From NCBI GenBank assembly GCA_028455995.1, contig JABELC010000013.1, forward strand, positions 124,001-188,000: a stretch of DNA of 64,000 nt, given 5' to 3'. The notes below the pieces were generated by a model. It was not told the origin of the DNA and did not search any database. It saw nothing but the letters and a program-made list of their open reading frames with translations. A program made the position numbers and the translations under genes. This DNA is from Scleromitrula shiraiana. Its lineage: Eukaryota > Ascomycota > Leotiomycetes > Helotiales > Sclerotiniaceae. Each line of letters starts with the position of its first letter. Position 1 is the first letter of the stretch. Below, piece by piece: positions 36,627-48,945 of the stretch.

Positions 36627-39600
36627 ATGAAGTCATTACTTGATCTTTTTCTTGTTATTCAAAGTCTTGCTTTAGGAAGGGACCCCAGATTAACGCTTCA
36701 ACAAACTTCTAATGCTACTTACCCGGGTGATGTCAACAATGCTACCGATGGTGGCGCTCAATTCCTTCAGACCAGTCCGCCAGAATATCCTTCACCATGG
36801 ATGAATCCAAGTACTATCGGTTGGGAAGATGCTTATGCTAAAGCTAAGGACTTTGTTTCTCAGCTTACTCTCTTGGAAAAAGTCAATATTACTACCGGTG
36901 TTGGGTAAGTTATTGCCAGCTGTATTTCATATGTATCATTAAAACTGATTGGACTATAGTTGGGAAGGAGAACAATGTGTAGGCCAAGTTGGATCTGTTC
37001 CTCGACTTGGTTTGAGATCGTTGTGTATGCAAGATTCGCCAGTTGGCCTTCGTGATACGGACTTCAATTCGGTGTTCTCTAGTGGCCAATCCGTTGCAGC
37101 TACGTTTGATCGTGGTTTAATGTATGCTAGAGGTATGAATACTTATGCATTCTTGGGATTATTTTCCTCTTAGATTGATTCTTTTGGGAATGTCATACTG
37201 ATAGATCATTATAGGTTATGCTATGGGTATGTTTCCCAATGTTATAAGTTTGATTCTATTTAGACACATACTTATAAATATCCACAGGCCAAGAACACAA
37301 GGGAAAAGGTGTGACTGTTCAACTTGGTCCTGTTGCAGGTTAGTTTACTTTTTTTCGAACCAAGTGATTGTGACTAACCAGTGAACAGGTCCACTGGGTA
37401 GAGCACCTGAGGGAGGTCGAAATTGGGAAGGCTTCAGCCCTGACCCTGTTTTGACAGGTATTGGTATTGCTGAAACCATTAAAGGTATACAAGATGCTGG
37501 GGTTATTGCTTGTGCTAAGCATTTTATTGGTAACGAACAGGTAAAATAGCCCATTCTGGATCTAATACATGTGTTCAAATCATCCAAAATATCCATGTTC
37601 CTACATCCATGTTCCTCTTGATTAACATAGATATAGGAACACTTCCGTCAAGCTCCTGAGGCGCAAGGTTATGGGTATAACATCTCTGAATCAGTCTCGT
37701 CGAATATTGATGATGTTACAATGCATGAGCTCTATTTATGGCCATTTGCAGATGCAGTTCGTGCTGGTGTCGGTTCTGTCATGTGTTCCTATAACCAGAT
37801 CAACAACTCATATGGGTGCCAAAACTCCAAGATGCTCAACGGCATCCTTAAAGGTGAACTCGGGTTTCAAGGATTTGTTATGAGTGATTGGCAAGCTCAA
37901 CATACAGGAGTGGCCTCAGCGGTTGCTGGACTCGATATGGCGATGCCAGGTGATACCGTTTTCAATAGCGGAGAAAGTTACTGGGGTACAAATCTCACCT
38001 TAGCAGTTATCAATGGCACTATTCCTGAATGGCGTATTGATGATATGGCAATGAGAATTATGGCAGCTTATTTCAAGGTTGGCTTGACACTCGATGAGCC
38101 AGAAATCAACTTTTCCTCGTGGACTCTCGACACATATGGCCCACTTCACTACGCTGTTGGAAAAGATTATCAGCAAATAAACTTCCACGTTGATGTTCGT
38201 GGTAACCATGCAAAATTGATTCGGGATATCGGTGCTAGATCAACAGTTCTCTTAAAGAATACCAACAACACACTTCCATTGTCGAAACCTAAGTTTGTTG
38301 CTGTCGTTGGAGAAGATGCCGGCGCAAATGCTTATGGACCAAATGAATGTGCTGATAGAGGTTGCGATAATGGTACTCTAGGCATGGTAAGTAAAGCCCA
38401 AAAAACTTTCACATCCAATGCTAATTTATTGCTAGGCATGGGGTTCCGGCACTGCAAACTTCCCTTACTTGATCACACCCGATTCTGCTCTTCAAGCCCA
38501 AGCAATTGCTGATGGTACTATTTACCAAAGTATTACGGACAATTACGCCACTTCTCAAATTGAAGCACTTGTCGAGCAGGATGGTGTGACAGCCATCGTC
38601 TTCGTTAATGCTGATTCTGGAGAAGGTTATATCAGCGTTGATGGAAATGAGGGAGATCGTAACAATCTTACTCTCTGGCATTCTGGTGATGAACTGATCA
38701 AGAATGTCTCCGCACTTTGCAGCAACACGATTGTTGTTATTCATTCGACAGGGCCTACGATCGTTACTGATTGGTATGATAGTCCCAATGTGACTGCAAT
38801 TCTTTGGGCGGGTGTACCGGGACAAGAGAGTGGAAATAGTATCACGGATGTTCTCTATGGAAAAGTCAATCCAGCGGCACGCACACCATTTACGTGGGGA
38901 CCAACACGAGAGAGTTATGGTACAGATATTCTCTATGAGCCTAACAACGGTAACGGTGCGCCACAAGACGACTACACCGAAGGTAACTTTATCGATTACC
39001 GTGCTTTCGATGCTCAGAACATCACTCCCATTTATGAATTTGGATTCGGTCTCTCATACACTACTTTCGAATACTCTAATCTTACAGTCACCAAGATAGA
39101 AACAGGTTATTACATTCCCACCAATGGAACCACTGCCGCAGCCCCAATCTTTGGAAACTTCTCAACAGATCTATCCGACTATCTGTTCCCCAATGGAAGC
39201 TTCCCTTACGTCTGGCAATACATCTATCCCTACCTCAACACAACCGACGCATCTACCGCCTCCGCCGATCCACTCTACGGCCAAAAAGCAAGCAAATTCC
39301 TCCCCCCAAACGCCATCGATGGATCAGCTCAGCCCAATCATCCAGCAGGTGGAGCCCCAGGAGGTAACCCATCACTCTACGATGTTCTCTACACCGTCAC
39401 AGCCACAGTAACCAACACCGGCTCTCTAAACGGCGAAGAAGTTCCCCAATTATATGTCAAGCTTGGCGGACCAAACGATCCCCTAATCGTTCTAAGAGGA
39501 TTCGAACGTCTTAGTATCGATAAGGGAGCTTCGGTTACATTTACAGCCGATCTAACGAGAAGGGATTTGAGTAATTGGGATACCGTCAGTCAGAATTGGG

Positions 39601-39677
39601 CGATCTCGGATTATGAGAAGGAGGTTTATGTGGGGTCTAGTTCTAGGAATCTACCCTTGAGTCAGAGTTTGAGTTAG
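36627..39677 (+). CDS. Secreted GH3 beta-glucosidase 1, 7 exons
   Basis: Exons: 36627-36904, 36960-37132, 37215-37226, 37288-37338, 37389-37540, 37637-38386, 38436-39677. The phases join to 885 residues. A signal peptide (MKSLLDLFLVIQSLALG) precedes the mature N-terminus. The GH3 N-domain shows PRLGLRSLCMQDSPVGLRDTD, LGPVAGPLGRAPEGGRNWEGF, IACAKHFIGNEQE and GFVMSDWQAQHTG, with nucleophile Asp306. The C-domain shows LLKNTNNTLPL and VNADSGEGY (Glu535, the usual acid/base candidate). A fibronectin-III-like tail (TVTNTGSLNGEEVPQLYV... LRGFERL) completes the family order. It would cleave terminal beta-glucose from cellobiose and other beta-glucosides outside the cell. Exon 3 has only 12 nt (GTTATGCTATGG), encoding the GYAMG junction. 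Many N-glycosylation sites. Convergent with the photolyase gene. Confidence 0.96.
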
Positions 39678-40245
39678 AACTTAGATGGGGAGTTAATGGT
39701 TTGTGGATAGGTGGGAGATGGGAGATGGGCTGGGTACATACATACTTAATGATTATGATGGTCTTTTTGGTACATACTAGCTTTGTAGAGATTGTCTGGC
39801 TGCTGCTATTATTAATGAAGTTATGATTATGATAATGATACATAAATGCATTGCATCGAGTAGGATGAATAGGAGAATATTTTGCGGGTTATACCGTTAC
39901 CAAGTATCCAGCATGGTAACGAGCTGTTTAAATTTTGAATGTCCGTTCGGTTTCCACACAATCAAATATTTCGTATAAACATGTTTGATATCAAAACTTA
40001 CGATGTCTATATTGTACATAGATATGCAAAATAGACTTGGTTTAAAAGCATTTGAATGTTTGTATTTAAAATAGAAATTCAGAATGATCTTGATTTAAAC
40101 ATATTGAAATATTTATACTTTGAACGGACATTAGAAGGTGAATTAGCTCGTAATGATAATAATAATGAAAACTGATGGTTCGCACAATCAATATTTCTTA
40201 ATTGTCCTGATGATCGACTTCCATTCCATTAAAATTAAGATTAAA
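39678..40245. other. Convergent 3' spacer between GH3-1 and photolyase
   Basis: About 570 bp shared by two 3' ends. It carries repeat-element copy A (39920-40150) and AT-rich sequence. No frame of interest. Confidence 0.6.
39920..40150. mobile_element. MITE-like element, copy A
   Basis: Inverted ends: CGAGCT, then 12 nt, then AATGTCCGTTC (39938-39948) at the left; GAACGGACATT (40122-40132), 12 nt, AGCTCG (40145-40150) at the right. The spacing is identical at both ends. The flanks are TAA on each side, a possible 3-bp target duplication. The interior is AT-rich with no coding capacity. Ends and interior resemble copies B-E further right. Confidence 0.7.
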
Positions 40246-42265
40246 CTATTGTTTCAACTTCTTAAAATGCGAATCAAGTGTCCCTTGACCTTTACCACTC
40301 TTCCTCTTCCTCTTATTATCATTCCCCTCACCCTCTCCACCCACATCTTCAGCACCCCTTTTATCTTCCTCTACTGCTTCACCCCCATCCACGTCATCTT
40401 TCTTGCCATCACCAAATAGTTCCTTCCACTCTCCACTCGCAATTCTCTTATCATCGCCATACATGCCCACCTGAAACGCCATCTTCATGCCTTTCAAGCA
40501 CTTCTCTCTTCTCTCCTTAAAATCAAACATCGGTTTCGGATACACAGCCACACCATCCCCACCCCCATCTCCATCCCCATCTCCATCTGCACCCTCCCCA
40601 TGCAACCCATCCCCCTCAATCCTCACCCCCGCCTTCCTCAACTCCCCCACCGGCGCCATCCAAGGCTCATAGATCCACCTCCTATCCAATCCCCTCAACT
40701 CAGGCACAAACTCCCTGATCAATCCCCCATCCACATCCCACTTCTTCCCAAAAGCCACCGGACTATAAACCCGATAATACATTGCATAAAACGCCGAACA
40801 GCTCAACCACATCCAGTTTCCCGCATTACACGCCGTTTCATGATCAATTAGTAATTCTTCGAAGACTTCAGCGCCTCTTTCCCAGGATATGTAGCAGCCG
40901 CCTCGGGTTAGGAAGGATGCTACGGCGTGCCGTCCTAGGTGGTGTATCCACCCTGTTTGGCGAAGCTGTCGCATTAGAGCGTCGATGAAGGGGAATCCGG
41001 TAACGCCGTATGTCCATCTTTTGAGCCAGATTTCTTCGCGTGTGAGCGGGGTGGCGGAGCTCGGAGATGGAGATGGGGATGGAGACGGGGTGGATAGATG
41101 CCAGGGTATAAATCTACAAATTTTGCTGCCTTCCATTTTTTCAAATGAATATCCTAGTGCAGCGTGCGCTGCGAAATACATATCTCGAAATAATAATTGT
41201 CCGATTAGCGAGACGGGAGGATCGGATATCTTCCCCTTCCCCTTTTTCTTTCGATAATTATCAACGAGATCGTTTACCCGCCAATAAAACTCTCTCACGC
41301 TGAGACTTCCGAAGTGTAGATGTGGAGAGAGGAGGGTGGTTGATTGGGGAGAGAAAGAAGTTGGTGCCGTTTCGGGTTTCGCGAATGTAGCAATGTATGT
41401 TTCGTCCGAGAGGAGATTTTGCAGTTGTGAAAGAGCGTGGGTTTCTCCTCCACGATGGGGTGTACTAGCCGTTGGTATACCTAATTCTTCTAAAGTAGGA
41501 ACTGCGAAATCGTTATTGGGTCCTGTGAGAGAAGTGTATGATTTTTCTGTGCCATTAGATCTCCATTTATGGTTAAGATCTAATGATGAATCTGATGGGT
41601 CTTGAGACGCTGGCAGTGATGAGGAGAAATCATCAGGCAACGATGTATCGCCCGGATCAGGAAGATATGCAGGTGTTGGTATTGGTCTTGGAACCTTCCC
41701 GATTTTTGGCCCAAGTGTTTGGATGGTACTTATACTCATAGTAGGCTTCCCATCATTCTCCGCAACCAGCTCATCGCTGTCCCATAACGTTCTACCAGAT
41801 CGAATAATGACTTCCACGCCCGCTTTCTTCGCAGCAGTTATAACGGTTGCGTCGCGCTCGCGCGCATAAGCATCGGTATCTTTTTCAAATACGAGATGGG
41901 TGATTTTCCAAGCGTGGAATAGAGATGGAAAGAGAATTTGAGGCGCGCAGCGAATGAGGTGAAGTTTTTGGGATGGGTTGAGTTTGGTAAGAGAGCGGGA
42001 AAGGTCGTTTTGACAATCAATTCTATAAGTTTTTAATCATTAGATACGCGTACTACATATTATGTATAAAATGGGTAGAGATGGTAGGCACTTGCAGAAA
42101 TTGCCATCGATTAGGTCCAACTCGTGCTCGATATACATAATGGGGATCCCATGTCCAGATGGGATAGAATGCTTCGGGATTAAGATCTAATGCAGCTTTT
42201 AGGGCGGGTGAATCGTGGAGACGAAGGTCGGTTCGAAACCAATATATTACTCTTGGTTTTGACAT
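40246..42265 (-). CDS. 6-4 type photolyase / cryptochrome, 2 exons
   Basis: Exons (minus): 42265-42096 and 42022-40246, 648 residues. The intron has a GC donor (GCAAGT) and AG acceptor. Only this junction keeps the frame, giving NRWQFLIDCQNDL. The N-terminal Rossmann/antenna part begins MSKPRVIYWFRTDLRLHDSPAL. The FAD domain shows LSPHLHFGSLSVREFYWRV, GVTGFPFIDALMRQL and WIHHLGRHAVASFLTRG. Its two histidines (about His418 and His422) match the pair needed for 6-4 photoproduct repair. NAGNWMWLSCSAFY is the animal-cryptochrome/6-4 form rather than the CPD class I form. So it should repair UV (6-4) lesions with blue/UVA light, possibly also sensing light. The proline/Asp-rich stretch (about 155-210) and the SPSP insert are extra. 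The C-terminus carries a basic nuclear-type signal (KRKRK) and a PCNA-box-like end (Q635-F642). Confidence 0.95.
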
Positions 42266-42505
42266 TTTTATTTGAGACAATTGAGACAGGATAATGAATT
42301 TTTCGAGCTCAATTGCATGTTTGATTAATTTGAGTACAAAATTCCAATGATGTTGGGATGCGATTTTGATAAGATTTTTGATAAAGAAGCTCAAGTCATG
42401 ATGTCAGTCACTTATTTATCCGAGGTCCCTTGTTAGCTATGACAAGCTCCCGCCGCTAACAGGAAGCCCATCAAGAAAGATACATAGTACTTTAGAGTAG
42501 TAGTC

Positions 42506-42599
42506 CCGGCATCTGAAACTTTTTAGTTATAGATATTTAAATCATTATGAATATTCAAACCATCTTAAACATTCAACCATCCAGAATCTAAACAGCTCG
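42506..42599. mobile_element. MITE-like element, copy B (short)
   Basis: The right end reads CCAGAATCTAAACAGCTCG (42581-42599). Its reverse complement matches the CGAGCTGTTTAGATTCTGG ends of the other copies. The left part (TTATAGATATTTAAATC, about 42527-42543) matches the subterminal TATAGATATTGAAATTC of copy C. The left boundary is approximate. About 94 bp, so internally deleted relative to copies A and E. Confidence 0.5.
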
Positions 42600-44264
42600 A
42601 ATGTATAGAGTAGTATTAGCCCTATTGTAGACACTACATACGATAGGATTTCGTGCATTGATCTTTCAGATAAGGCTACCTCCAGTTATCATTCCAAAGT
42701 TATATCCTCAATATATGGTGGCTTGATTTCACCAATTCGATTTGGCAAGCATCAAAATTAACTGTAGTTGTTCAAAATCTATGAGTGAGTAATAAAATAT
42801 CTATAGAATCAATCATTCGAGATATTTCCATTTGACTATCATTTTGGAAAACTCCTCTTCTCGACTTCAATTTCGCTCATGATGAGATAGATCAATTCAC
42901 CACTTTCATGATACACCCAGTGAGATAAATTAATGGGACTTCATGGTTCATCAAAACCAAAACATATCTTTCACTGTTTTCCCTCATCCATATAATAGGA
43001 GTAATGGTATATGCATTTTACTCATGTGCAGTAGTATACACATTGCGAGATAATTATTACTTTGCACGGAACAATATCCTCCCTCTGAGAGATATACTGC
43101 TTTGCTCAAGATGATCTCTCTCCTCGAATGGCCGCGCAAAACAAATACACGACGCTTATTATATTTCTGCTATATTTCAAAGACCAAAGTTTATATGTGA
43201 ATAATTAGATTCTTAGGGGGGGATTTCCGTATATTGGTACATTTTCTATCATTTACCAGCATCGTGGGGGTTCAGGAATAGATCCCTCCATCTCTGAGTC
43301 CGCTCACAATGATCTTGGGGTTATAATATCATTGTGAACGAAGAGGTCGAGATTAGTAGATAGGGAAATGGAACCACGATGTTGGAGTGGGAGATGGCTG
43401 GAATGAATACATACATAATTTGGACTTAAAATATACAACATTGTGATCACTACAGATTTGGATAAGAACATTGGAATAGGGAATTTATAAGAACTGCATG
43501 AAAAGAGGAGATGTATTATGAGGTAGAGAAAAGCTTGGAGTTATGGATCTTCCAGAAGTATTGGAAGCATATCGATAGACAGAGAATGACAGATTGAATA
43601 AAAGAAAAGATCAAAATCAAGACCTCATTTCTAAGAAGTAATAGTTATCTCATGAAGTATTGACAATTTCAAAGCAACATTTTATTTGCGGTACATCATG
43701 TGTAAATGTAACCAAAGAAATCATTATATTTTCCCTCTCCTGTCACTTCGATTTGCTCACAAGCTTTCCTTTACATCCTACTTGATATCTATCTCAGGGA
43801 TCTCGATAGCTCATCAGCACGTAGCGGCCAGTGTCGTATTTACAGACTGAAGATACCGTAGCTTGAACGAGGGTCGAAGCCTGTCCTCTACTCTAACGCT
43901 AGAGAGTAATTTAGAGATGGATGATGGCAAGAGCAGAGTACAACGTCTTTACTTCCCTATTGAAATAGAAACGCAATGTGGCACATTATCACACATTTCC
44001 AATGAATGCATAGGAGAGAGAGGTACCAATGCTAAGTTACCGAACTCTTAGGACCACAACTGTGCACTCTCAAGTTCCATGTTCGATATCACTCTTCCAA
44101 CTTCAGGAATAAGAAGGCAATTTTTCGAATCCTCCATCTTTGGTGATTGAAATGTTTTCCGTCCTCTGACTAGGTAACAACTTCTTCTTTATAGCAACCG
44201 CACCACCGCCAGATCCCTATCATCACTATTCAAATTTAGAAGCATGTAGATATCCTTCTCCTCC

Positions 44265-44645
44265 TCATCCAATAGCCTCCACTCTGTGCCCTCTTCCTCT
44301 CAGAAAAATAGTAACCCGATTAATTTTCGCTGGACGCGTATATTGATCACAACCACTTCGTTTACAAAGTTCTTCCGTAATTTGGTTGGTATTGACTGTC
44401 ATGTGTTCTTCTTTGCTTGGCTCTTGTGATGAGACTGATAAGGGTGCAGGAAGGATGACATTATTTTTTATAAGTGATTTGTGGACTTTTCTGAGTCCGT
44501 CTCGGATTTGACGATTCCTGGCACAAGGAATGATCGCTCGCCTAGGTTGATATCGTAATAGGTTATCTGCCTTGGCAAGGGAGAGATTGACATCGCCAGG
44601 ATTGTCTGGAGGGGCGTCGGAGTCCGTTAATAGGGGACTGACCAT
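44265..44645 (-). CDS. Possible hypothetical gene or last exon
   Basis: A 126-codon frame with ATG at 44643-44645 has protein-like composition (SPLLTDSDAPPDNPGDVNLS, then ADNLLRYQPRRAIIPCARN, then IRDGLRKVHKSLIKNN). The frame stays open upstream for about 35 more codons (DYSTTNLAISIPSVKFSTCS), so it might be the last exon of a spliced gene. A good donor (CAG/GTAAGT near 44837) lies in the open frame 44790-45011, but I could not join the two in frame. No family recognised. Confidence 0.25.
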   Translation of the reverse strand: MVSPLLTDSDAPPDNPGDVNLSLAKADNLLRYQPRRAIIPCARNRQIRDGLRKVHKSLIKNNVILPAPLSVSSQEPSKEEHMTVNTNQITEELCKRSGCDQYTRPAKINRVTIFLRGRGHRVEAIG

Positions 44646-46478
44646 TTGCGAATTGAATGAGTAGTCATCACTTTTACTATTGCTGCAGGTACTAAACTTG
44701 ACTGATGGGATGGATATGGCAAGGTTCGTTGTCGAATAATCATATGGTTATGAGATCGAAGTAGATGAGGGGAATGAAGCACATGCTTTCTACTCACCAA
44801 TTGCACTTGACAATTCAGATATCAGCTTGCGACTTACCTGTTTGATTGGTTGACACAAAGCAAGGCTGAAGAGCGAGGCTGATTGAGTAAACATTAACCC
44901 CGCTTTCGTGCTTTTGATAATCACCTTACCGCTTCTTACTGCTCCGTAACATATTGAGTAACACGGCACGAGACTGCAAGACGAGGACGATGATAAATCG
45001 TGAGAGGTCACTTGAACTCTTTTCCACCATTTCTCGTGATCTTCAGGTCTTGGGTCGTTGAGAGGCGCTTACCTGCAAGATCTCGCAAACCCCCACAATA
45101 TTCGACATCGTTCTGTCAATTTCAATGGTCGTGGCGATATCATGAAGAAACATATGTCTCTCAATGTGAATAATTCGTATGGATATCATTGTTCGAGAAA
45201 ACTTTTTAAAAAGAGAAAATCCTGTTTCAATAAGATAAGTACCTACGTGTGTTGCACTGCCACTGTGGTAAGTGCATCGTTCAACCTGTCGTCCGTGACG
45301 AGCATTAAATGTTCCCGACGACGGCTTCATGCGTTTCGCCTTTAGATAGAGCTACTCTCAGCTGTCCTAGGATACATCTGCCACGTCGAACAGTTATACA
45401 AGAGTGGAATATAATTGTTATTCACTGACTAATAATCAGATCTGATAATCGTAAAAGATTTGCATCCCATGATGCTAATTGTACCTGGGTCTATATGGAA
45501 GGCCGATGTTGACCGGGGTTTATAAGTTATTCAGATGGATATTCAATGATAGGTTTATCAGGATTCATGTTGAAACTTGAAACATAATAAATCGAAACTC
45601 TCGGACGATAGATCTAAGGTCGGGTATGGGTATGGGCGCCAAATCGTCGATCCGAACGCAGCTACCAGTTAATACATTAATCAATTCATTCTGGACGAAT
45701 GTACGACCTTTGCTTCCAGAAAAAATGGCGAAGAACCGATGTCATGCGTCACACTGCGTTGTTCCCCCTCGCTCGCATGGCTTTATAGGTATGATAGTCA
45801 GTGTGTCTAAGCGCGCATGTAGAGTCACCTGGTCACGCTTTATTCCTTGTTTGCTTCTCTCGGGCAGCATTTCGATGAGAAGGATAGAGGCGCTTCGATT
45901 CGGGCAAGTACATACGCATAGAATAGGCTCAATCTCACACCGTAAGTCGATTTCCGAAGTGAAGTATGACCTTGTGATCAAGCTCTGTAAAGTGTATATT
46001 CCCAATATTTGAATTTTGAAATCACAAGAAGGGAATAAAATGAAGTGAAACGGAAAACGGGGAATAGAAGATGGGATTAGATCAGGAACTCGATACAAGA
46101 ATTGCTTGTGATTCCGAGGCTTCAATAGCTTCAATATTGGGATGAAAGATATGTGGATGAGGGCTAAATTGTGGATGTTAATGTGGATGTCGATTTACTC
46201 TGTATGCAAATGCAAGCCATGATTTTATTTTCCAATTTTTTTTCCCCTTGCGATGAATGGATCGATGAATGGATGAGTCTTTCTTTGAAAATGTCCAGTT
46301 GCGGGAGTCAGAATTTAGTGTGCATAAATCCTGTTCCATTTTCGGACAAGCCCGTTAGCGTAAAAACCTCATGTGGCGGTGCAACGAAGATATACCAGTT
46401 GATGGCAGTGGCACTCATAGTAAGTAAGTGTTGATATGATAATAACATTCTATTAATAGCAAAGTAATCCAAAGCCTC

Positions 46479-46503
46479 GGGGGGGGGGGGGGGGGGGGGG
46501 GGG
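46479..46503. repeat. G25 homopolymer
   Basis: Twenty-five consecutive G residues. Far longer than any other G or C run in the window; the length may be affected by assembly or sequencing. Confidence 0.95.
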
Positions 46504-48884
46504 AAGTCTGAGGGGAGGAGGTACTTCATTAACGTCGCCACACTTTTGTAGAACGCGTACACCAAGAAATCTATTGACTGATGCTGCTGTCCTTCTCCGA
46601 GGTTCATGCTGTCTATCAAACTGTATCCTCCTAGGCTCCTACAGGTATTGCAGGGGAGAAAATACGTACAACCTACACTTCTTCCCGTAATCCACCAAGC
46701 GCATACGGAGAGTAATAACCTCTTGCGAATATTATTGTTACTGTACAGTATTATTCTTCTTTCCCCCCCAAGTCGAATATCATTGCTTAGTTAAGTATTT
46801 TTTTTTGTGGAACAGCAGGTTTAGACGATATGGTTGGTTGAACTTACACAAGCCAAAAAAGCCGTTCTAAACGGCCACAGACGAATCAGAAGTCAAAGCA
46901 GACATTTTGACAGCAGTACTATCTTTTGAACTAGGATATAATTTTTCAACATTTGTCATCTACAGGCTCAGATTCCTTCTCAGCCATGGATCTAGTGAAA
47001 AGAGTAAGAACTTTTTTTCCCATCCGAGTGCATCGTCCATGATCCGTTTCGTCCGTCTTACCCCAGAAGGAGAGAGAGTTCTGGGTTTACAAAATCGATT
47101 CATGCAGGAGAATCCTCTTGTGGTATTAACTAGGTTCTAATATCCGGTCGTCCGTTTGAGGTCTCGGACTTGAAGCCCCATAGGCGACGTGAAGGTTCAG
47201 AACAGAGTGAGTACATTTTAGCAAGACCCATCCAGAAAAGTTTGCATCGTTCAAGGTAAACTATATGGTGTTTCAAATTGTATACGCAACCATCAAGTTT
47301 TCTGCCTCTCTGTATGCGCTGAATATGCATTGTGCTGCGCTGTGCTTTGCTGCAGCATGGCACATTTTTGATGCAAGTCATACTATATCGTCGGCCGACC
47401 GGTCTCATCCTCGGCTGCCAATACGGTTTGCACGAATAACGCCGATAAGAGTTTCTTTGACAAGGACTTCGGAGGTAGTTATCATTAATTCCAAGATGCA
47501 AGGAAGTAAGGTGAGTAGGTTGTAATACCCAAAGTCATAGAATCCGTAGAAGCCGGAATGGAATTGTAACCTTCACAGTGGCCAATATGAAAATTTATCA
47601 ATTCTTTTACGATAATGCGCAGTGAGAGATCGTCAGCCTCTCACCTCAATTAGGAAAGCAAATTCCAAAGAGATCTCCGAATATGGGGATTTCTATTTGG
47701 AAGTCTTAACGAAGGGTAAGTGCCAACCTGAATAATGTCGCAATTTTCAAAGATCATTATATTCATGATTGATTGGCTTTTTCCGAAATCATTTCATTGA
47801 ATTCGACTGATGACTGATGACTGATGACTGATGGATGATTGATTTAGAACTAGATCCTTACCAAGTTTCTCAACCCAACGGACGGAACATAATGTAAGAC
47901 CTTACTAGCCCTGGAGGTCATCATTATGGATATTACTACTGAATGGTACTTCCTTTCCCAAAGTGATCTTCTCATAATCTACTAGAGAATCGAGAGAATC
48001 TAGACAATCTAGACAAACTAGACAAACTAGACAAACTTATGTCAAATATCAAAGCAACATTCGAACAAAAGACATGGATAGTCCTTACGATACTATAACT
48101 AACTATAAACGCTATTTCTTAAATCAATATGTCATTCATGAAGATTTGATATATACATGGAAGTCTGTCAAAAATTCATCATATTTTTTTTTCTATTGTC
48201 TCGGCCATGCTTTGGGCTGGGTACGGCCGTGCATGCATGATTTCAGCGAAGAGCTGTTGTCAGTGGCCAAATGGATTGATGCTCCATGATGCCGGGAATG
48301 TAGATGCAAGATTTCTGCATATTTCAGCTGCAATAATAACTGAAAGTGGGTAGATGTAAGATGCATTTATTATTTGTTATTACCCAGATATTATTGTAGA
48401 TGGGTTGCAGTGTTTTTTAACTGCCTACCTAGGTCTACCGGGGACCCTTTTTTAGTGTTATGCAGTCTAATGCAGCACCGCAGCACTGCCCCCAGCTACT
48501 TCTTCCATTATTGCCATTATTGAGTACGGAGTACGGTTAGTAGGCTACGAGCCACGAGCCTAGGTACTTTTGATACTTTTCACTAAAGCCCTCAATTATT
48601 TTCCCGTCCAGTATTTATTTTCAACTAGGTATTTGATCTTTTGCGAGTCAATGAGGCAATTTATCGAAGTATTTTCTCTGATATTGGTGGGTACAAAGAA
48701 AAGAAAGATCTACTTTACCCACCACCTAACTACTTTTAGTATCTACTCCTAGTCTTCTTCTAAACTGCATACTATCCATACCTATCCATACTACCTACTA
48801 CAAGCCTTCTACACCTATGAAGTACTACGAGTATTTATTATTGAAATGGGTTTAAGAAATCAAGAATTTCCATCAACCATCATC

Positions 48885-48945
48885 AATCCCCCCCCCTTCA
48901 CCCCCCCCTTCACCCCCCTTCACCCCTTCACCCCTTCACCCCCAT
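48885..48945. repeat. C-rich tandem repeat (CCCCTTCA-type)
   Basis: About seven units of C(4-9)TTCA, shortening from left to right (nine, seven, four C). It lies about 320 bp upstream of the hypothetical gene start at 49267. Confidence 0.9.

Noticed and set aside
45626..46012. 128-codon plus-strand frame
   Set aside because: Overlaps an antisense frame of similar length. No motifs; composition like random sequence.
46907..47140. Frame ending RFVRLTPEGERVLGLQNRF
   Set aside because: The last third looks protein-like, but it is short, isolated, without splice partners and without a family I recognise.
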